A DNA stretch of 64,000 nt from Urbifossiella sp046350095 (GCA_046350095.1 JAXMBA010000008.1:62001-126000), one strand, 5' to 3'; numbered from the stretch's first letter, positions 1 through 8,270 are shown. Made by a program: numbers and translations. Notes: generated from the sequence alone by a model not told the origin.

Positions 1-1
1 G

Positions 2-766
2 TTCATCGTGAAGGCCGACAAGGACACCGGCCAGACGCTGATGAGCGGCATGGGCACCCTCCACCTGGAGGTGAAGAAGCACCGCCTGGAGCGCGACTTC
101 CGGGTGAAGGTGCGCGTCGGCAAGCCGCGCGTCAGCTTCCGCGAGATGATGCGGACCCCGCGGCAGGTCGAGGCGAACGTCGAGCGGCTCGGCGACAAGC
201 CGGCGATGGCGAAGCTGAAGGTGTCGTTCACGAACTTCCGGTCGGAGAAGCCGGTGGCCGTGTTCAACGTCGTGAACAGCGACGAGAACCCGACGCCGGT
301 GGCGTTCCTGGCCGCCGCCGAGCGGGCGCTGACGGACGCGCTGCAGACCGGCGAGCTCGGCTATCCGATGATGCACGCCCAGGCCCGCATCCTGGACGCG
401 AAGTTCGACCCGCAGCTGAGCACCGAAGACGCCTTCGTGGCCGCCGCGATCCAGGCCTACCGCGAGGCGACGCGGGACAACATCCAGCTACTCGAACCGA
501 TCATGAAGGTGGTGGTGACGACGCCGTCGATCTTTCTCGGCAACGTGATCGGCGACCTGGCGAAGCGGCGCGGCGAGATCGACGGCCAGGAGATGAGCCC
601 GAACGGCGAGCTGGCCGAGGTGACCGCGCGTGTGCCGCTGTCGGAACTGTTCACGTACGCGAACGAGGTGCGGAGCCTGAGCCAGGGCCGCGCCGCCGCG
701 GCGATCGAGCCGCACAGCTACCAGCCGGCGCCGGACTCGGTCCTACGGCAGTTGTTGGGTGAGTGA
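2..766 (+). CDS. fusA: Elongation factor G, C-terminal part (5' end outside window)
   Basis: Translational GTPase that moves tRNA and mRNA through the ribosome. Only the last ~255 residues are present; the reading frame is open to the left edge, so the gene starts outside the window. The fragment begins in domain III (SGMGTLHLEV), continues through domain IV (RVGKPRVSFREM), and ends with domain V (LLEPIMKVVVTTPS, IGDLAKRRGEI, VPLSELFTYANEVRSLSQGRA). The G domain is not visible. The C-terminus (IEPHSYQPAPDSV) differs from the usual EF-G tail, so this may be an EF-G paralogue rather than the main copy. It converges on the broken toxin gene, with seven bases between the stops. Confidence 0.93.
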   Translation, partial: FIVKADKDTGQTLMSGMGTLHLEVKKHRLERDFRVKVRVGKPRVSFREMMRTPRQVEANVERLGDKPAMAKLKVSFTNFRSEKPVAVFNVVNSDENPTPVAFLAAAERALTDALQTGELGYPMMHAQARILDAKFDPQLSTEDAFVAAAIQAYREATRDNIQLLEPIMKVVVTTPSIFLGNVIGDLAKRRGEIDGQEMSPNGELAEVTARVPLSELFTYANEVRSLSQGRAAAAIEPHSYQPAPDSVLRQLLGE

Positions 767-772
767 ACCGCG

Positions 773-1116
773 TCAGGGATCGCTGACCCCGAGTTCGACG
801 ACCGGGTCGCCGGCCGCGATGCGAACGAGCGCGGCTGGTAACTCGCGGGACAGCAGTGCTCGCAGGGCTGCGTTCGACGTGTTGCCGCAGCGGAGCCAGA
901 GCACCTGCGGCGGCGTGCCGTGCCGACCAACCATTTCCGCAAAATCCGCGTCCTTTGTCATCACGCACGCCCCGGCGCCCCGAGCTGCCGCGAAGATCGG
1001 CGGGTCGAGGGCTTCCGCAGCCCCAGGTCGCGGACCGGCACGCACCCGACTCCGAACGTGCCAGCGATCCACGAGGCGATGGCCGGCGACAGGTGGGCGT
1101 CGAGCCAGATGGTCAC
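773..1116 (-). pseudogene. DUF5615 PIN-like toxin, broken by a -1 frameshift
   Basis: Likely toxin half of a DUF433/DUF5615 toxin-antitoxin pair; DUF5615 proteins have a PIN-like nuclease fold. The N-terminal part (MTIWLDAHLSPAIASWIAG, then VPVRDLGLR) reads in one frame from a GTG at 1116. The rest (DPPIFAAARGAGACVMTKDA, then QVLWLRCGNTSN) reads in another frame to the stop at 773. Re-reading one G at about 1015 joins them as LREALDPPIF, which fits the family, so one base seems to be missing near 1015. The GTG overlaps the antitoxin stop (GTGA), as expected of coupled TA genes. It could be a real inactivation, a sequencing error, or a programmed -1 shift; no slippery heptamer was recognised. 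Confidence 0.75.
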
Positions 1117-1334
1117 GCCGCGGCCCCCGGCTCGTCGGTGCGGGCGCTGGCGTAGCGGAGGCAAGCGGTCACGTCGTCCGGTTCCAGGTCCGGCAACTCC
1201 TCGATTACGCAGGCCGGCGTCAGGCCCGCGGCGAGAAGGTCGAGTACGTCTCTGACCCGAATGCGCATCCCGCGTACGCACGGCCGCCCGCCGCACTGCT
1301 CGGGATGCACGGTGATGCGGTCAGTCGTCGCCAT
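1113..1334 (-). CDS. DUF433 domain antitoxin
   Basis: 73-residue DUF433 protein, the usual antitoxin partner of DUF5615/PIN-like toxins. The family signature is clear: ITVHPEQCGGRPCVRGMRI, then VRDVLDLLAAGLTPACVIEE and LPDLEPDDVTACLRYA. DUF433 carries a helix-turn-helix, so it probably binds its own promoter as well as the toxin; that is inference from the family. Its stop overlaps the toxin's GTG by four bases, which implies translational coupling. It looks intact although the toxin is frameshifted. Confidence 0.88.
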   Translation of the reverse strand: MATTDRITVHPEQCGGRPCVRGMRIRVRDVLDLLAAGLTPACVIEELPDLEPDDVTACLRYASARTDEPGAAA

Positions 1335-1380
1335 GAATCGGTCCTCTCTCGCATGGGTTAGAGGTCCGGCTGTTCTGAAC

Positions 1381-1746
1381 TTACACCAATCGACTCGCCG
1401 CCGGTGGCATTATTCGCCGGTCCGCGTGGCCCGGCCTGGCGTTCACCCACCCGAATCGCAGGACGACCGCCCACACCAACCACCACACGGCCAGATTCCC
1501 ACACACTAACACCACCAATCCCCCTGTATTTGAGTGGGGTCCGCACAACGCGATCGCTAACCCGGGCAAGAAAACCCACCACGCGACCCCAACGCCTCCG
1601 GTCAAGAGTAGCCCGCCGAGTATGTTGGTGGCGATGGCGAGTGCGAAGGCTCTGCCGGTGACCCGGCCCCATAGCCGCCGCCCGTGCTTACCCCGGCCAC
1701 ATCCGCCGGTGTCTCGATCGAAGTGCGGTAGCGACCCGAAGTCCAT
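1381..1746 (-). CDS. Small hypothetical membrane protein
   Basis: 121 residues, family not recognised. A basic, Gly-rich N-terminus is followed by about three hydrophobic segments: ALAIATNILGGLLLTGGVGV, VAWWVFLPGLAIALCG, and VVLVCGNLAVWWLVWAVVL. That is a plausible small inner-membrane protein with a charged cytoplasmic end. It lies alone between the TA pair and the divergent HD-GYP-like gene. The hydrophobic pattern and the lack of a better overlapping reading frame support it as real, but no function can be assigned. Confidence 0.6.
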   Translation of the reverse strand: MDFGSLPHFDRDTGGCGRGKHGRRLWGRVTGRAFALAIATNILGGLLLTGGVGVAWWVFLPGLAIALCGPHSNTGGLVVLVCGNLAVWWLVWAVVLRFGWVNARPGHADRRIMPPAASRLV

Positions 1747-1930
1747 CCGCGCCTCCAGCGTCGAACAGCCTTTCTCAGTCTACCCGTTGCGGCCCTTGCC
1801 AACACGACCCAACTTGCCCGGTCGGGCCTGTCCGACCGCTACCACCGTCAAAATCGCTTCAAGTTCCCGCGCCCCGGCGGCCGATCCTTACCGACGGGGG
1901 ACCGGTCCGCACGGGCCGACGGGGGGCAAC

Positions 1931-3331
1931 ATGACCGACACGCGCGAACTGCTCAACCGCATCACCGCCTTCCGCCAGCGGCTCGGCGATGTCACGCCGG
2001 CGCCGAATGTCGCCGAGCCGGACGATTTCCGTCGCTCCGTACTCAGCCTCGCCGGGGCCGACGCCGCCGACCCGCTCCCGCCGCAACTCACGCAGCGTGC
2101 CCGCGAGCTCCTCGGCTTCGCCAAGACGCTCCTCGACCGGCAGCGTGCGTTCACTGCTGACCCGGTCGTGGCTGGCCTCGCCGCCGCGTCGAGCAACGAC
2201 GCCCTGATCGCCTACCACCGCGAGACGACGGCGATGATGGCCTCCGCCGTGCGGATGGCGCAGAGCTTCCCCGAGTCGCCGTCGGTGCAGCTGAAGATGT
2301 GTAACGGCCTTGAAGGCGTTCTCGAAGTGGTGAAGGAACGGCTCACCGTCCAGGAGCGTGCCCTGGCGCTGCGGCGGACCGATTACTCGCGGATCGACCG
2401 CGTCGCGGCGTGCCTCACGGCGATGAACCGCTTCCAACAGGTGAACCTGAACGTCCTCGCCACGCTGGCCGAGGAACTGATCGAGGACGCCCGCCAGGGG
2501 AAGCCGCTGCGGGTGCTGCATGCCGACGTACTTTCGTCGGCGTCGTACCCCGGCGGCGTCGAGCTGCCGGCGCCGGCGCGGTTCGTCGCGGCGCACGCCC
2601 TGACCGTGGCGCAGGTCGTGGCGCGCGTCGTTCACCTCGACTACGAGTGGGCCAGCCGGCCGCTCCCGGCGGTGGTCGCCGCGCTCGTGATGGACGCGGG
2701 GATGCTGCGGGTGCGCGTCGATCTGCTGGCGAGGGCCGGCAAGCTAACACCCGCCGAGCGGCGCGAGTTGGAGCAGCACGCGCAGTACAGCGCCGAGCTG
2801 ATCGTGCGCTACCTGCCGGACGCGGCCCCGCTCGCGGCCGCGGTCGCCTGCCACCACGAGCGGGCCGACGGCACCGGCTACCCGGCCGGCCTGAAGGGCG
2901 CGGCGATCCCGTCGCTGGGCCGGCTGCTCGCGGCGGCGGACGTGTACGCGGCGTGCTGCGCCCCGCGGCCGTACCGGCCGGCCGGCGACACGCGCACGGC
3001 CCTCACCGACGTTCTGCTCGCGGCCGAGGGCGGGCAGCTCGACAAGGACTTCGCGGAGTACCTGGTGGCGCTGGCGTTCTACCCCGTGGGGGCGGTGGTG
3101 GAACTGACCGACGGCCGGGTCGGCGTGGTGGCGGCGAACCACCCCGACCGCCTCGACCCGCGCGCCCCGGGCCGGCCGGTGGTCGCGGTGCTGGCCGACG
3201 CCGACGGGGCGCTGCTGCCGCGGCCGGAGCACGTGGACCTGTCCGCGTCGGCCCGCGGCGGCATCCTCCGCACGCTCCCCGCCGGGCGCCGCCGCGACCT
3301 CCTCGGCGCCCGCTACCCCGACCTCGTGTGA
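1931..3331 (+). CDS. HD-GYP-like domain protein with a degenerate HD motif
   Basis: 466 residues. The start is the ATG after a G-rich stretch and is followed by MTDTRELLNRITAFRQRL; the frame is open further upstream but shows no family features there. The C-terminal half is HD-GYP-like: HHERADGTGYP at about 308-318, ending in the GYP motif of c-di-GMP phosphodiesterases, then AADVYAA. The first metal-ligand motif, normally HD..K, reads MDAGM at 254-258, so its His and Lys are lost while the Asp remains. Activity on c-di-GMP is therefore doubtful and it may be a sensor or scaffold. The helical N-terminal ~200 residues have no recognised domain. The CPBP protease gene starts four bases after the stop. 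Confidence 0.85.
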   Translation: MTDTRELLNRITAFRQRLGDVTPAPNVAEPDDFRRSVLSLAGADAADPLPPQLTQRARELLGFAKTLLDRQRAFTADPVVAGLAAASSNDALIAYHRETTAMMASAVRMAQSFPESPSVQLKMCNGLEGVLEVVKERLTVQERALALRRTDYSRIDRVAACLTAMNRFQQVNLNVLATLAEELIEDARQGKPLRVLHADVLSSASYPGGVELPAPARFVAAHALTVAQVVARVVHLDYEWASRPLPAVVAALVMDAGMLRVRVDLLARAGKLTPAERRELEQHAQYSAELIVRYLPDAAPLAAAVACHHERADGTGYPAGLKGAAIPSLGRLLAAADVYAACCAPRPYRPAGDTRTALTDVLLAAEGGQLDKDFAEYLVALAFYPVGAVVELTDGRVGVVAANHPDRLDPRAPGRPVVAVLADADGALLPRPEHVDLSASARGGILRTLPAGRRRDLLGARYPDLV

Positions 3332-3334
3332 CCG

Positions 3335-4045
3335 ATGGGTGAGTACTTCCGCGCGACGCGGCACCCGTGGTCGTCGTTCCTGTTCCTCGTACCGCTGGTG
3401 GCGGTGTACGAGGGCGGCGTGGTCTGGCTCGGCGGCGACCGGGCCGACCGCCTCCGCAACGGGGCCGACGCCTGGGTCCGCTGGCAGCTCGAAACCTTCG
3501 GCGCCGGCCACGCTTACGCGGCGCCGGTGCTCGTGTTGAGCATCCTGCTGCTGTGGAGCTGGTGGCGCGCCGCCGACCGCCCGGCCGACCCGGTGCGGAC
3601 GTGGTTCGGCATGGCGTTCGAGGGGGCGGTGTACGCGGCGGTGCTGTGGCAGTTCGGCCAGAACTACGGCCCGATCATCGACAAGCTCGGCGTGCGATTG
3701 GAAGTGCCGGTCGCCCCGGACCGCGCCGCGCGGGTGCTGACGTACCTCGGCGCCGGCATCTACGAGGAGGCGCTGTTCCGCCTCGGCCTCTTCGGCGGCC
3801 TGCTGCTCATACTGCGGTTGGTGCTGCTGCCCCGGCTGGTCGCGCTGCCGCTGGCGGCGTTCGCGGCGGCGTGTGGGTTCGCGGCGGCGCACCACGTCGG
3901 CCCGTACGGCGAGCCGATGAACGCTTACGTGTTCCTGTTCCGGGTGATTGCGGGGCTGTTCTTCACGGCGCTGTACGTCGGCCGCGGCTTCGGCGTCGCG
4001 GTCGCCGCCCACGCCGGGTACGACATCCTCGTCGGGGTGACGTAG
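3335..4045 (+). CDS. CPBP family intramembrane metalloprotease
   Basis: 236-residue membrane protein of the CPBP (CAAX protease/bacteriocin-processing, Abi) family, glutamate-type intramembrane endopeptidases. Motif 1 is EEALFR, with the paired glutamates at about 144-145. Motif 2 is around AAAHHVGPYG, and motif 3 is the HAGYD near the C-terminus. At least five hydrophobic helices are visible. The start is three bases past the HD-GYP gene's stop, so the two are probably co-transcribed. The substrate is unknown; members process prenylated or other membrane-bound proteins. Confidence 0.88.
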   Translation: MGEYFRATRHPWSSFLFLVPLVAVYEGGVVWLGGDRADRLRNGADAWVRWQLETFGAGHAYAAPVLVLSILLLWSWWRAADRPADPVRTWFGMAFEGAVYAAVLWQFGQNYGPIIDKLGVRLEVPVAPDRAARVLTYLGAGIYEEALFRLGLFGGLLLILRLVLLPRLVALPLAAFAAACGFAAAHHVGPYGEPMNAYVFLFRVIAGLFFTALYVGRGFGVAVAAHAGYDILVGVT

Positions 4046-4066
4046 TGCAGCGCCGCGAGCGGCGAA

Positions 4067-5527
4067 TCACCCCCGCAGGCCGATGGAGACGTACTTCGTC
4101 TCCAGGTACGCCTCCAGCCCCTCGTGGGCGAGTTCGCGGCCCATGCCCGATTCCTTCATCCCGCCGAACGGGCACTGCGGCGTCGCCGGCACCGGGTCGT
4201 TCACGCCGATGATGCCCGCCTCCAGCCCCTCCGCCATCCGCCACGCCGCCGACAGGTCGTTCGTGAACACGTAGGCCGCGAGCCCGTACGGCGTGTTGTT
4301 CGCCGCCGCGATCACGTCGTCGAGCTTCGCGAAGTCCAGCACCGGCATCACCGGGGCGAACGGCTCGTCGGTGAGGATGCGGGCGTCGGCGCTCAGCCCG
4401 CTCAGCACCGTCGGCTCGAAGAAGTAGCCGCGCTCGAACCGCTCCGACCGCTTGCCGCCGGTGAGGAGCTTCGCCCCCTTGCCGGTCGCGTCGTCGATCA
4501 GCGCCTGCGTGCCGGTCAGCGCCTTCTTCTCGAACATCGGGCCGACCACCACGCCCTCGTCGAGCCCGTTCCCCATCTTCAGCTTCTTCGCCTCCTCGAC
4601 GGCCACCTCGGTGAAGCGCTTCGACACGTCCTTGTGGACGAAGAAGCGGCTCGGGCTGATGCACACCTGGCCGTTGTTGCGGAACTTGCCGAGCACCGCG
4701 GCCTTCGCCACCACCTCCGGGTCGGCGTCCGGGAACACGATGAACGGGGCGTGGCCGCCGAGTTCGAGGCTGAGGCGCTTCACCTGGTCGGCCGCCTGCC
4801 GCATCAGTTGCTTGCCGACGGACGTGCTGCCGGTGAAGCTGATCTTCCGCACCGCCGGGTTCGTCATGAACTCGTCCGAAATATCGCCGGCCGGGCCGAT
4901 CACGAGGTTCGCCACACCCGCGGGGCAGCCGGCGTCGATGAGGCACTCGAAGACGCCGATCAGGCACAGCGGCGTCTGGCTCGCCGGCTTGCACACGATC
5001 GTGCAACCGGCAGCGAGCGCGGGGGCGATCTTGCGCGCCTGCAGCGTGATGGGGAAGTTCCACGGCCCGATGGCACCGACGACGCCGACCGGGTGCTTGA
5101 TCGTGAGGTGCCGCTTGGCCGCGTTCGACGGTGGGATGACCTGCCCGTAGGCACGCTTGCCTTCCTCGGCGAACCACTCGAAGGTGTCGGCCGAGTGCAG
5201 CACCTCGCCCTTGGCCTCGGCGAGCGGTTTGCCCTGCTCCATCGTCATCGTGCGGGCCAGGGCGTCGGCCCGCTCGCGCATCAGCTCGGCCGTCTTCTTC
5301 AGCACCTTGGCGCGGTCGTACGGCGTGAGCTTCGACCACGCCGGCAGCGCCGCGGCCGCGGCCGCGATGGCCCGCTTGCAGTCGTCGCGGGTGCCGAACG
5401 ACACCTCGGCGATCGTCTCCTCGGTGGCCGGGTTCTCGACCGCGAGCGTCTTGCCGGTCGCCGACTTCACCCACTCGCCGGCGATGTACAGGTCACGATG
5501 CTGGACGGGCGGGGCGGACGCGGCCAT
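4067..5527 (-). CDS. NAD(P)-dependent aldehyde dehydrogenase (succinate-semialdehyde type)
   Basis: 486 residues, normal length for the ALDH superfamily; oxidises an aldehyde to its acid with NAD(P). Cofactor-binding and catalytic motifs are present: GPWNFPI, SFTGSTSVGKQL, LELGGHAPFIV with general base Glu255, and NNGQVCISPSRFFV with nucleophile Cys289. The 34-residue spacing between Glu and Cys is canonical. Overall it resembles GabD-like succinate-semialdehyde dehydrogenases, but the substrate is not proven. The ATG at 5527 follows GAGGAG, and a TAGAGT box lies just upstream. It converges on the CPBP gene and is divergent from the zinc-ribbon membrane protein. Confidence 0.93.
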   Translation of the reverse strand: MAASAPPVQHRDLYIAGEWVKSATGKTLAVENPATEETIAEVSFGTRDDCKRAIAAAAAALPAWSKLTPYDRAKVLKKTAELMRERADALARTMTMEQGKPLAEAKGEVLHSADTFEWFAEEGKRAYGQVIPPSNAAKRHLTIKHPVGVVGAIGPWNFPITLQARKIAPALAAGCTIVCKPASQTPLCLIGVFECLIDAGCPAGVANLVIGPAGDISDEFMTNPAVRKISFTGSTSVGKQLMRQAADQVKRLSLELGGHAPFIVFPDADPEVVAKAAVLGKFRNNGQVCISPSRFFVHKDVSKRFTEVAVEEAKKLKMGNGLDEGVVVGPMFEKKALTGTQALIDDATGKGAKLLTGGKRSERFERGYFFEPTVLSGLSADARILTDEPFAPVMPVLDFAKLDDVIAAANNTPYGLAAYVFTNDLSAAWRMAEGLEAGIIGVNDPVPATPQCPFGGMKESGMGRELAHEGLEAYLETKYVSIGLRG

Positions 5528-5556
5528 GGGTGGCTCCTCGGTGGTGCGGTGGGGGT

Positions 5557-5562
5557 ACTCTA
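5557..5562 (-). promoter_or_regulatory. Candidate -10 box of the aldehyde dehydrogenase gene
   Basis: TAGAGT on the minus strand, about 30 bases before the ATG and upstream of a clear GAGGAG ribosome-binding site. No good -35 hexamer was found. It fits the AT-rich hexamer pattern seen before many genes in this window. Confidence 0.35.
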
Positions 5563-5664
5563 GGCACGGACGGGGCGCCTGCAACCCGCCGGTTGCGACG
5601 GCACCGGTCGGCGGGTAAGCTTCTGAAATCGTTCGGTTCAATCTGGGTGTGGGAGCGCCCCCCG

Positions 5665-6810
5665 ATGCGTGACAGGTCCGGGATCGAGTTCCGCGCCGAC
5701 TACCGCAGGCAGGTCGAGTGCGGAGTTTGCGGTTGCGTGTACGCGGTCGGCGACCCGAAGCGCTTCATCGGGCAGGGGCGGACCGATGCGGCCGCGCAGC
5801 GGGACGCGGACGAACAGGCCCGCGGGTGGGCGGCGGGAAAGAAGCCGAAGGGGCCGTGTCCCGCGTGTGGCGGAATCCCTGCCGGAGTCGTGGCGAAGCG
5901 CCGACGCTTTCGCCACAGCGTCGCCACGGCACCCTCGCTAGTTGCGTTCGTGATGGTGTTCACCTTCGCTTCGAAGCCGATCCCGTTGGACACCGAGTTC
6001 GTCGCCAGTATTGTCGCGGCCGTTGCCGTGCTGTCGGGCCTGCTTCACGCCGGAATCGCCGCGCGGAATCTACAAGGCGATGCGGCCGCCAACCGGCAGC
6101 GCGCCGACGCCGCACTCCGCCGCGGCGAGGTGACAATCCTCCACCCCGGCGGACCCATCGACCCGACGGCATTCACCCGTGCGTCACGTCGGCGGGTGGT
6201 GGCGGCCGTCGTGTTTGGGATGGTTACAGCCGCGTTCGCGCTCGCGGGACCGGCCCTGCGCCTCTTCAACGGCTGGCCGACCAACGATCAGTTGGTCCCT
6301 GGAGAATGCGGACCCGGCGACGAGGTTCGGGTCTACTTCGGCCAACGACTCGATGCGATCGACTACCGTTGGAATGGTCGGCCCATTGGGACGGTGGAGT
6401 ACACCGTAGCCGGGGCGGCGAAGCGTTTGCCAGCTGTCGTACAGGGTCAACAGTTGACGTGGGACGACAAGATCTACAACCAAAATCGGTCGCAGACGGC
6501 GTACCCGTGGGCCGCGCTCACGATCCCCGCCGACGCCACGCCCGGCGATGTCCTTCGCGTCGAACTTGACATGCGAGTGAAGTATCCAACCCCGGCAGGG
6601 CCGGATCGCTTTACCGAGACCGAGGTACTGGTTCACCAGAAACGGGACATCCGACTCGCCACGCCGGGTGCGGCACCGCTGTCCACGCAGCTGTTTTGGG
6701 GTGGGACGATCGGTGCCGCGGTCCTCGTCGTGCTGCTCGGTCTGTTCCTGAGCGAGACGAGTTTCCCCGCACGGATTCCTGCCAATCGGGTGACGGCGGA
6801 GCCGGTGTGA
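5665..6810 (+). CDS. Zinc-ribbon, multi-pass membrane protein of unknown function
   Basis: 381 residues from the ATG in PMRDRSGIEF; upstream codons in the same frame look non-coding. The N-terminus carries two paired-cysteine knuckles (CGVCGC at ~18-23 and CPACGG at ~69-74), probably one zinc ribbon. Three hydrophobic helices follow (PSLVAFVMVFTFA, FVASIVAAVAVLSGLLHAGI, VVAAVVFGMVTAAFALAG). Then comes a long beta-rich soluble region (VRVYFGQRLDAIDYRWNG), and a final helix (LFWGGTIGAAVLVVLLGLFL). The last soluble domain probably faces the outside. No family was recognised. GC looks a little lower than in its neighbours. Confidence 0.7.
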   Translation: MRDRSGIEFRADYRRQVECGVCGCVYAVGDPKRFIGQGRTDAAAQRDADEQARGWAAGKKPKGPCPACGGIPAGVVAKRRRFRHSVATAPSLVAFVMVFTFASKPIPLDTEFVASIVAAVAVLSGLLHAGIAARNLQGDAAANRQRADAALRRGEVTILHPGGPIDPTAFTRASRRRVVAAVVFGMVTAAFALAGPALRLFNGWPTNDQLVPGECGPGDEVRVYFGQRLDAIDYRWNGRPIGTVEYTVAGAAKRLPAVVQGQQLTWDDKIYNQNRSQTAYPWAALTIPADATPGDVLRVELDMRVKYPTPAGPDRFTETEVLVHQKRDIRLATPGAAPLSTQLFWGGTIGAAVLVVLLGLFLSETSFPARIPANRVTAEPV

Positions 6811-6816
6811 AGCGGC

Positions 6817-7110
6817 TCACTTCCGCTTGATCTGCTTCGGGCCGTCGCCGGCCGTCTTCTCGTACGTGCCGTCGCCGCTCTTGACGTACTTCGTGAACCC
6901 CTTCGCCCCGAGGTTCTTGTCCGACGTGGCGGCCTTCGCGTGGGCGTCGGTCCAGGCCCGCGGCGCGTTCGGGGCGCTGAACACCCGGCGGACGGGCTTG
7001 CCGGTGTCCGGGTGCGTCGTGAGCGCCGCGGCGCTCATCGGCTGGATCACCTCGAACTGCTCCCCGCCGCTGCCGTCGGGGAGTACCTCCTCGTACACGT
7101 AGATCGGCAT
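6817..7110 (-). CDS. FmdB-like protein without the zinc cysteines
   Basis: 97 residues starting MPIYVYEE. The pattern MPIYxY ... FEVIQPMS ... GKPVRRVFSAPN matches the FmdB/CxxC_CxxC_SSSS zinc-ribbon family almost word for word. However, both CxxC knuckles are replaced (the second reads HPDTG), so it cannot bind zinc in the usual way. The C-terminus is lysine-rich and low in complexity. Its role is unknown; family members are poorly characterised. It converges on the zinc-ribbon membrane protein six bases away, and a long inverted repeat lies upstream of it. Confidence 0.72.
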   Translation of the reverse strand: MPIYVYEEVLPDGSGGEQFEVIQPMSAAALTTHPDTGKPVRRVFSAPNAPRAWTDAHAKAATSDKNLGAKGFTKYVKSGDGTYEKTAGDGPKQIKRK

Positions 7111-7127
7111 GATGATGTTCCCCGGCG

Positions 7128-7260
7128 GATTAACCACAGAGTCACCGAGGGCACAGAGAGAAGACAGAAGATCGAGACGAAGCCGAGTCCGAACCCAAAT
7201 TTCTGTCTTGTCTCGGCTTTCTGTCTTCCCTCTGTGCCCTCGGTGACTCTGTGGTTAATC
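7128..7260. repeat. Long inverted repeat, 30-bp perfect arms
   Basis: Bases 7128-7157 (starting gattaaccacagag) are the exact reverse complement of 7231-7260. The complementarity continues imperfectly inwards (gaagacagaa on both sides), so nearly all of the 133 bp can fold into one hairpin. GC is clearly lower than in the flanking genes. It fills the gap between the TIM-barrel gene (stop 7271) and the FmdB-like gene (start 7110). It is probably a terminator or a MITE-like dispersed element; no target-site duplication was recognised. Confidence 0.85.
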
Positions 7261-7270
7261 CGCTTCTCGC

Positions 7271-8221
7271 CTACTTCTTCGCCGCCAGCTCCGTCCGCAC
7301 GCGCTCCAGCAGCCGCTTCGTCGCGCGGATGCCGTCGGCCTCGCTCAGCCGGCCGCCTTCGTACTCGATCCCGACGAACCCGTGGTAGTTGTGCTTGTTC
7401 ACCACGAGGTCCATCATCCGCCGGTAGTCCGTCGCCGTCTCGTTCCCCTCGGCGTTGAAGTCGTGCGACTTCGCGCTCACGCCCTTGGCGAACGGCATCA
7501 GCTCGTCCACGCCGCGGTAGCGGTCGTAGCTCGTCATGTCGATGCCGGTCACCTTGCCGATGTTGAAGTTGCCGAAGTCCGGCAGCGTGCCGCAGCGCGG
7601 CAGGTTCACGAGCCGCATCACGCCGGCCAGCCAGCCGCCGTGGCTCGACAGCCCGCCGTGGTTCTCGACGATCACGTTGATCTGGTGGGTGCCGGCGAAC
7701 TCGGTCAGGCGGCGGAGGCCGTCGGCGGCGAGCTTCTGCGTCTCCTCGAAGCCGCGGTTCCAGTCGCTCGCCGCGTTCACCCGGATGCTGTGGCAGCCGA
7801 GAAACTTCGCCCACTCGACCCAGCGCTTGTGGTTGTCCACGGCGGTGACGCGGGCCTTCTCGTCGGGGTTGCCGAGGTTCCCCTCGCCGTCGCACATGAT
7901 GAGGACGCTGCGGACGCCGTTGTCGTCGGCGACTTTCTTCAGGTCTCGGAGGTAGGCGTCGTTCGCCTTCTGCTGCCGGTAGAACTGGTTGACGTACTCG
8001 ACGGCCGCGATCTGGTAGTCGGTCTTGGCGATCTCGGCGAACTTCAGCGGGTCCTTCTTCTCGACGCCGGGCCGGCCGAAGAACGCCCGGTTGTGCGACC
8101 ACTGGGCGATCGAGATGTCGAACAGCGGCCGGCGGGCGTCCTGGGCGGCGGCGACGCCCGCGGCGCCGACGACGGCCGCGGAGGATTGCAGGAAGGCGCG
8201 GCGGGAGAGTAGTTGCGACAC
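7271..8221 (-). CDS. Tat-exported sugar phosphate isomerase/epimerase-like TIM-barrel protein
   Basis: 316 residues. The N-terminus MSQLLSRRAFLQSSAAVVGA is a twin-arginine signal with cleavage near AAAQD, so the enzyme folds in the cytoplasm and acts outside the inner membrane. The rest is an AP-endonuclease-2/xylose-isomerase-type TIM barrel. Possible metal ligands include VIVENHGG (Glu), PDFGNFNIG (Asp), SAKSHDFNAEG (His) and GIEYEGG (Glu). The true substrate cannot be read from the sequence. Such Tat-linked sugar isomerase-like proteins are numerous in planctomycetes. The long inverted repeat lies just after its stop. Confidence 0.88.
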   Translation of the reverse strand: MSQLLSRRAFLQSSAAVVGAAGVAAAQDARRPLFDISIAQWSHNRAFFGRPGVEKKDPLKFAEIAKTDYQIAAVEYVNQFYRQQKANDAYLRDLKKVADDNGVRSVLIMCDGEGNLGNPDEKARVTAVDNHKRWVEWAKFLGCHSIRVNAASDWNRGFEETQKLAADGLRRLTEFAGTHQINVIVENHGGLSSHGGWLAGVMRLVNLPRCGTLPDFGNFNIGKVTGIDMTSYDRYRGVDELMPFAKGVSAKSHDFNAEGNETATDYRRMMDLVVNKHNYHGFVGIEYEGGRLSEADGIRATKRLLERVRTELAAKK

Positions 8222-8270
8222 GGCGGAACTCCGGCGGGGAAGGGGTGCGGGGATTGTAGCGACCCCGCCC

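Noticed and set aside
773..1116. Programmed -1 frameshift in the toxin
   Set aside because: No slippery heptamer was seen near 1015 and no obvious downstream pseudoknot; a missing base is simpler. Kept as a possibility in the finding, not as a call.
3335..5527. CPBP protease and aldehyde dehydrogenase as one operon
   Set aside because: They are on opposite strands and converge.
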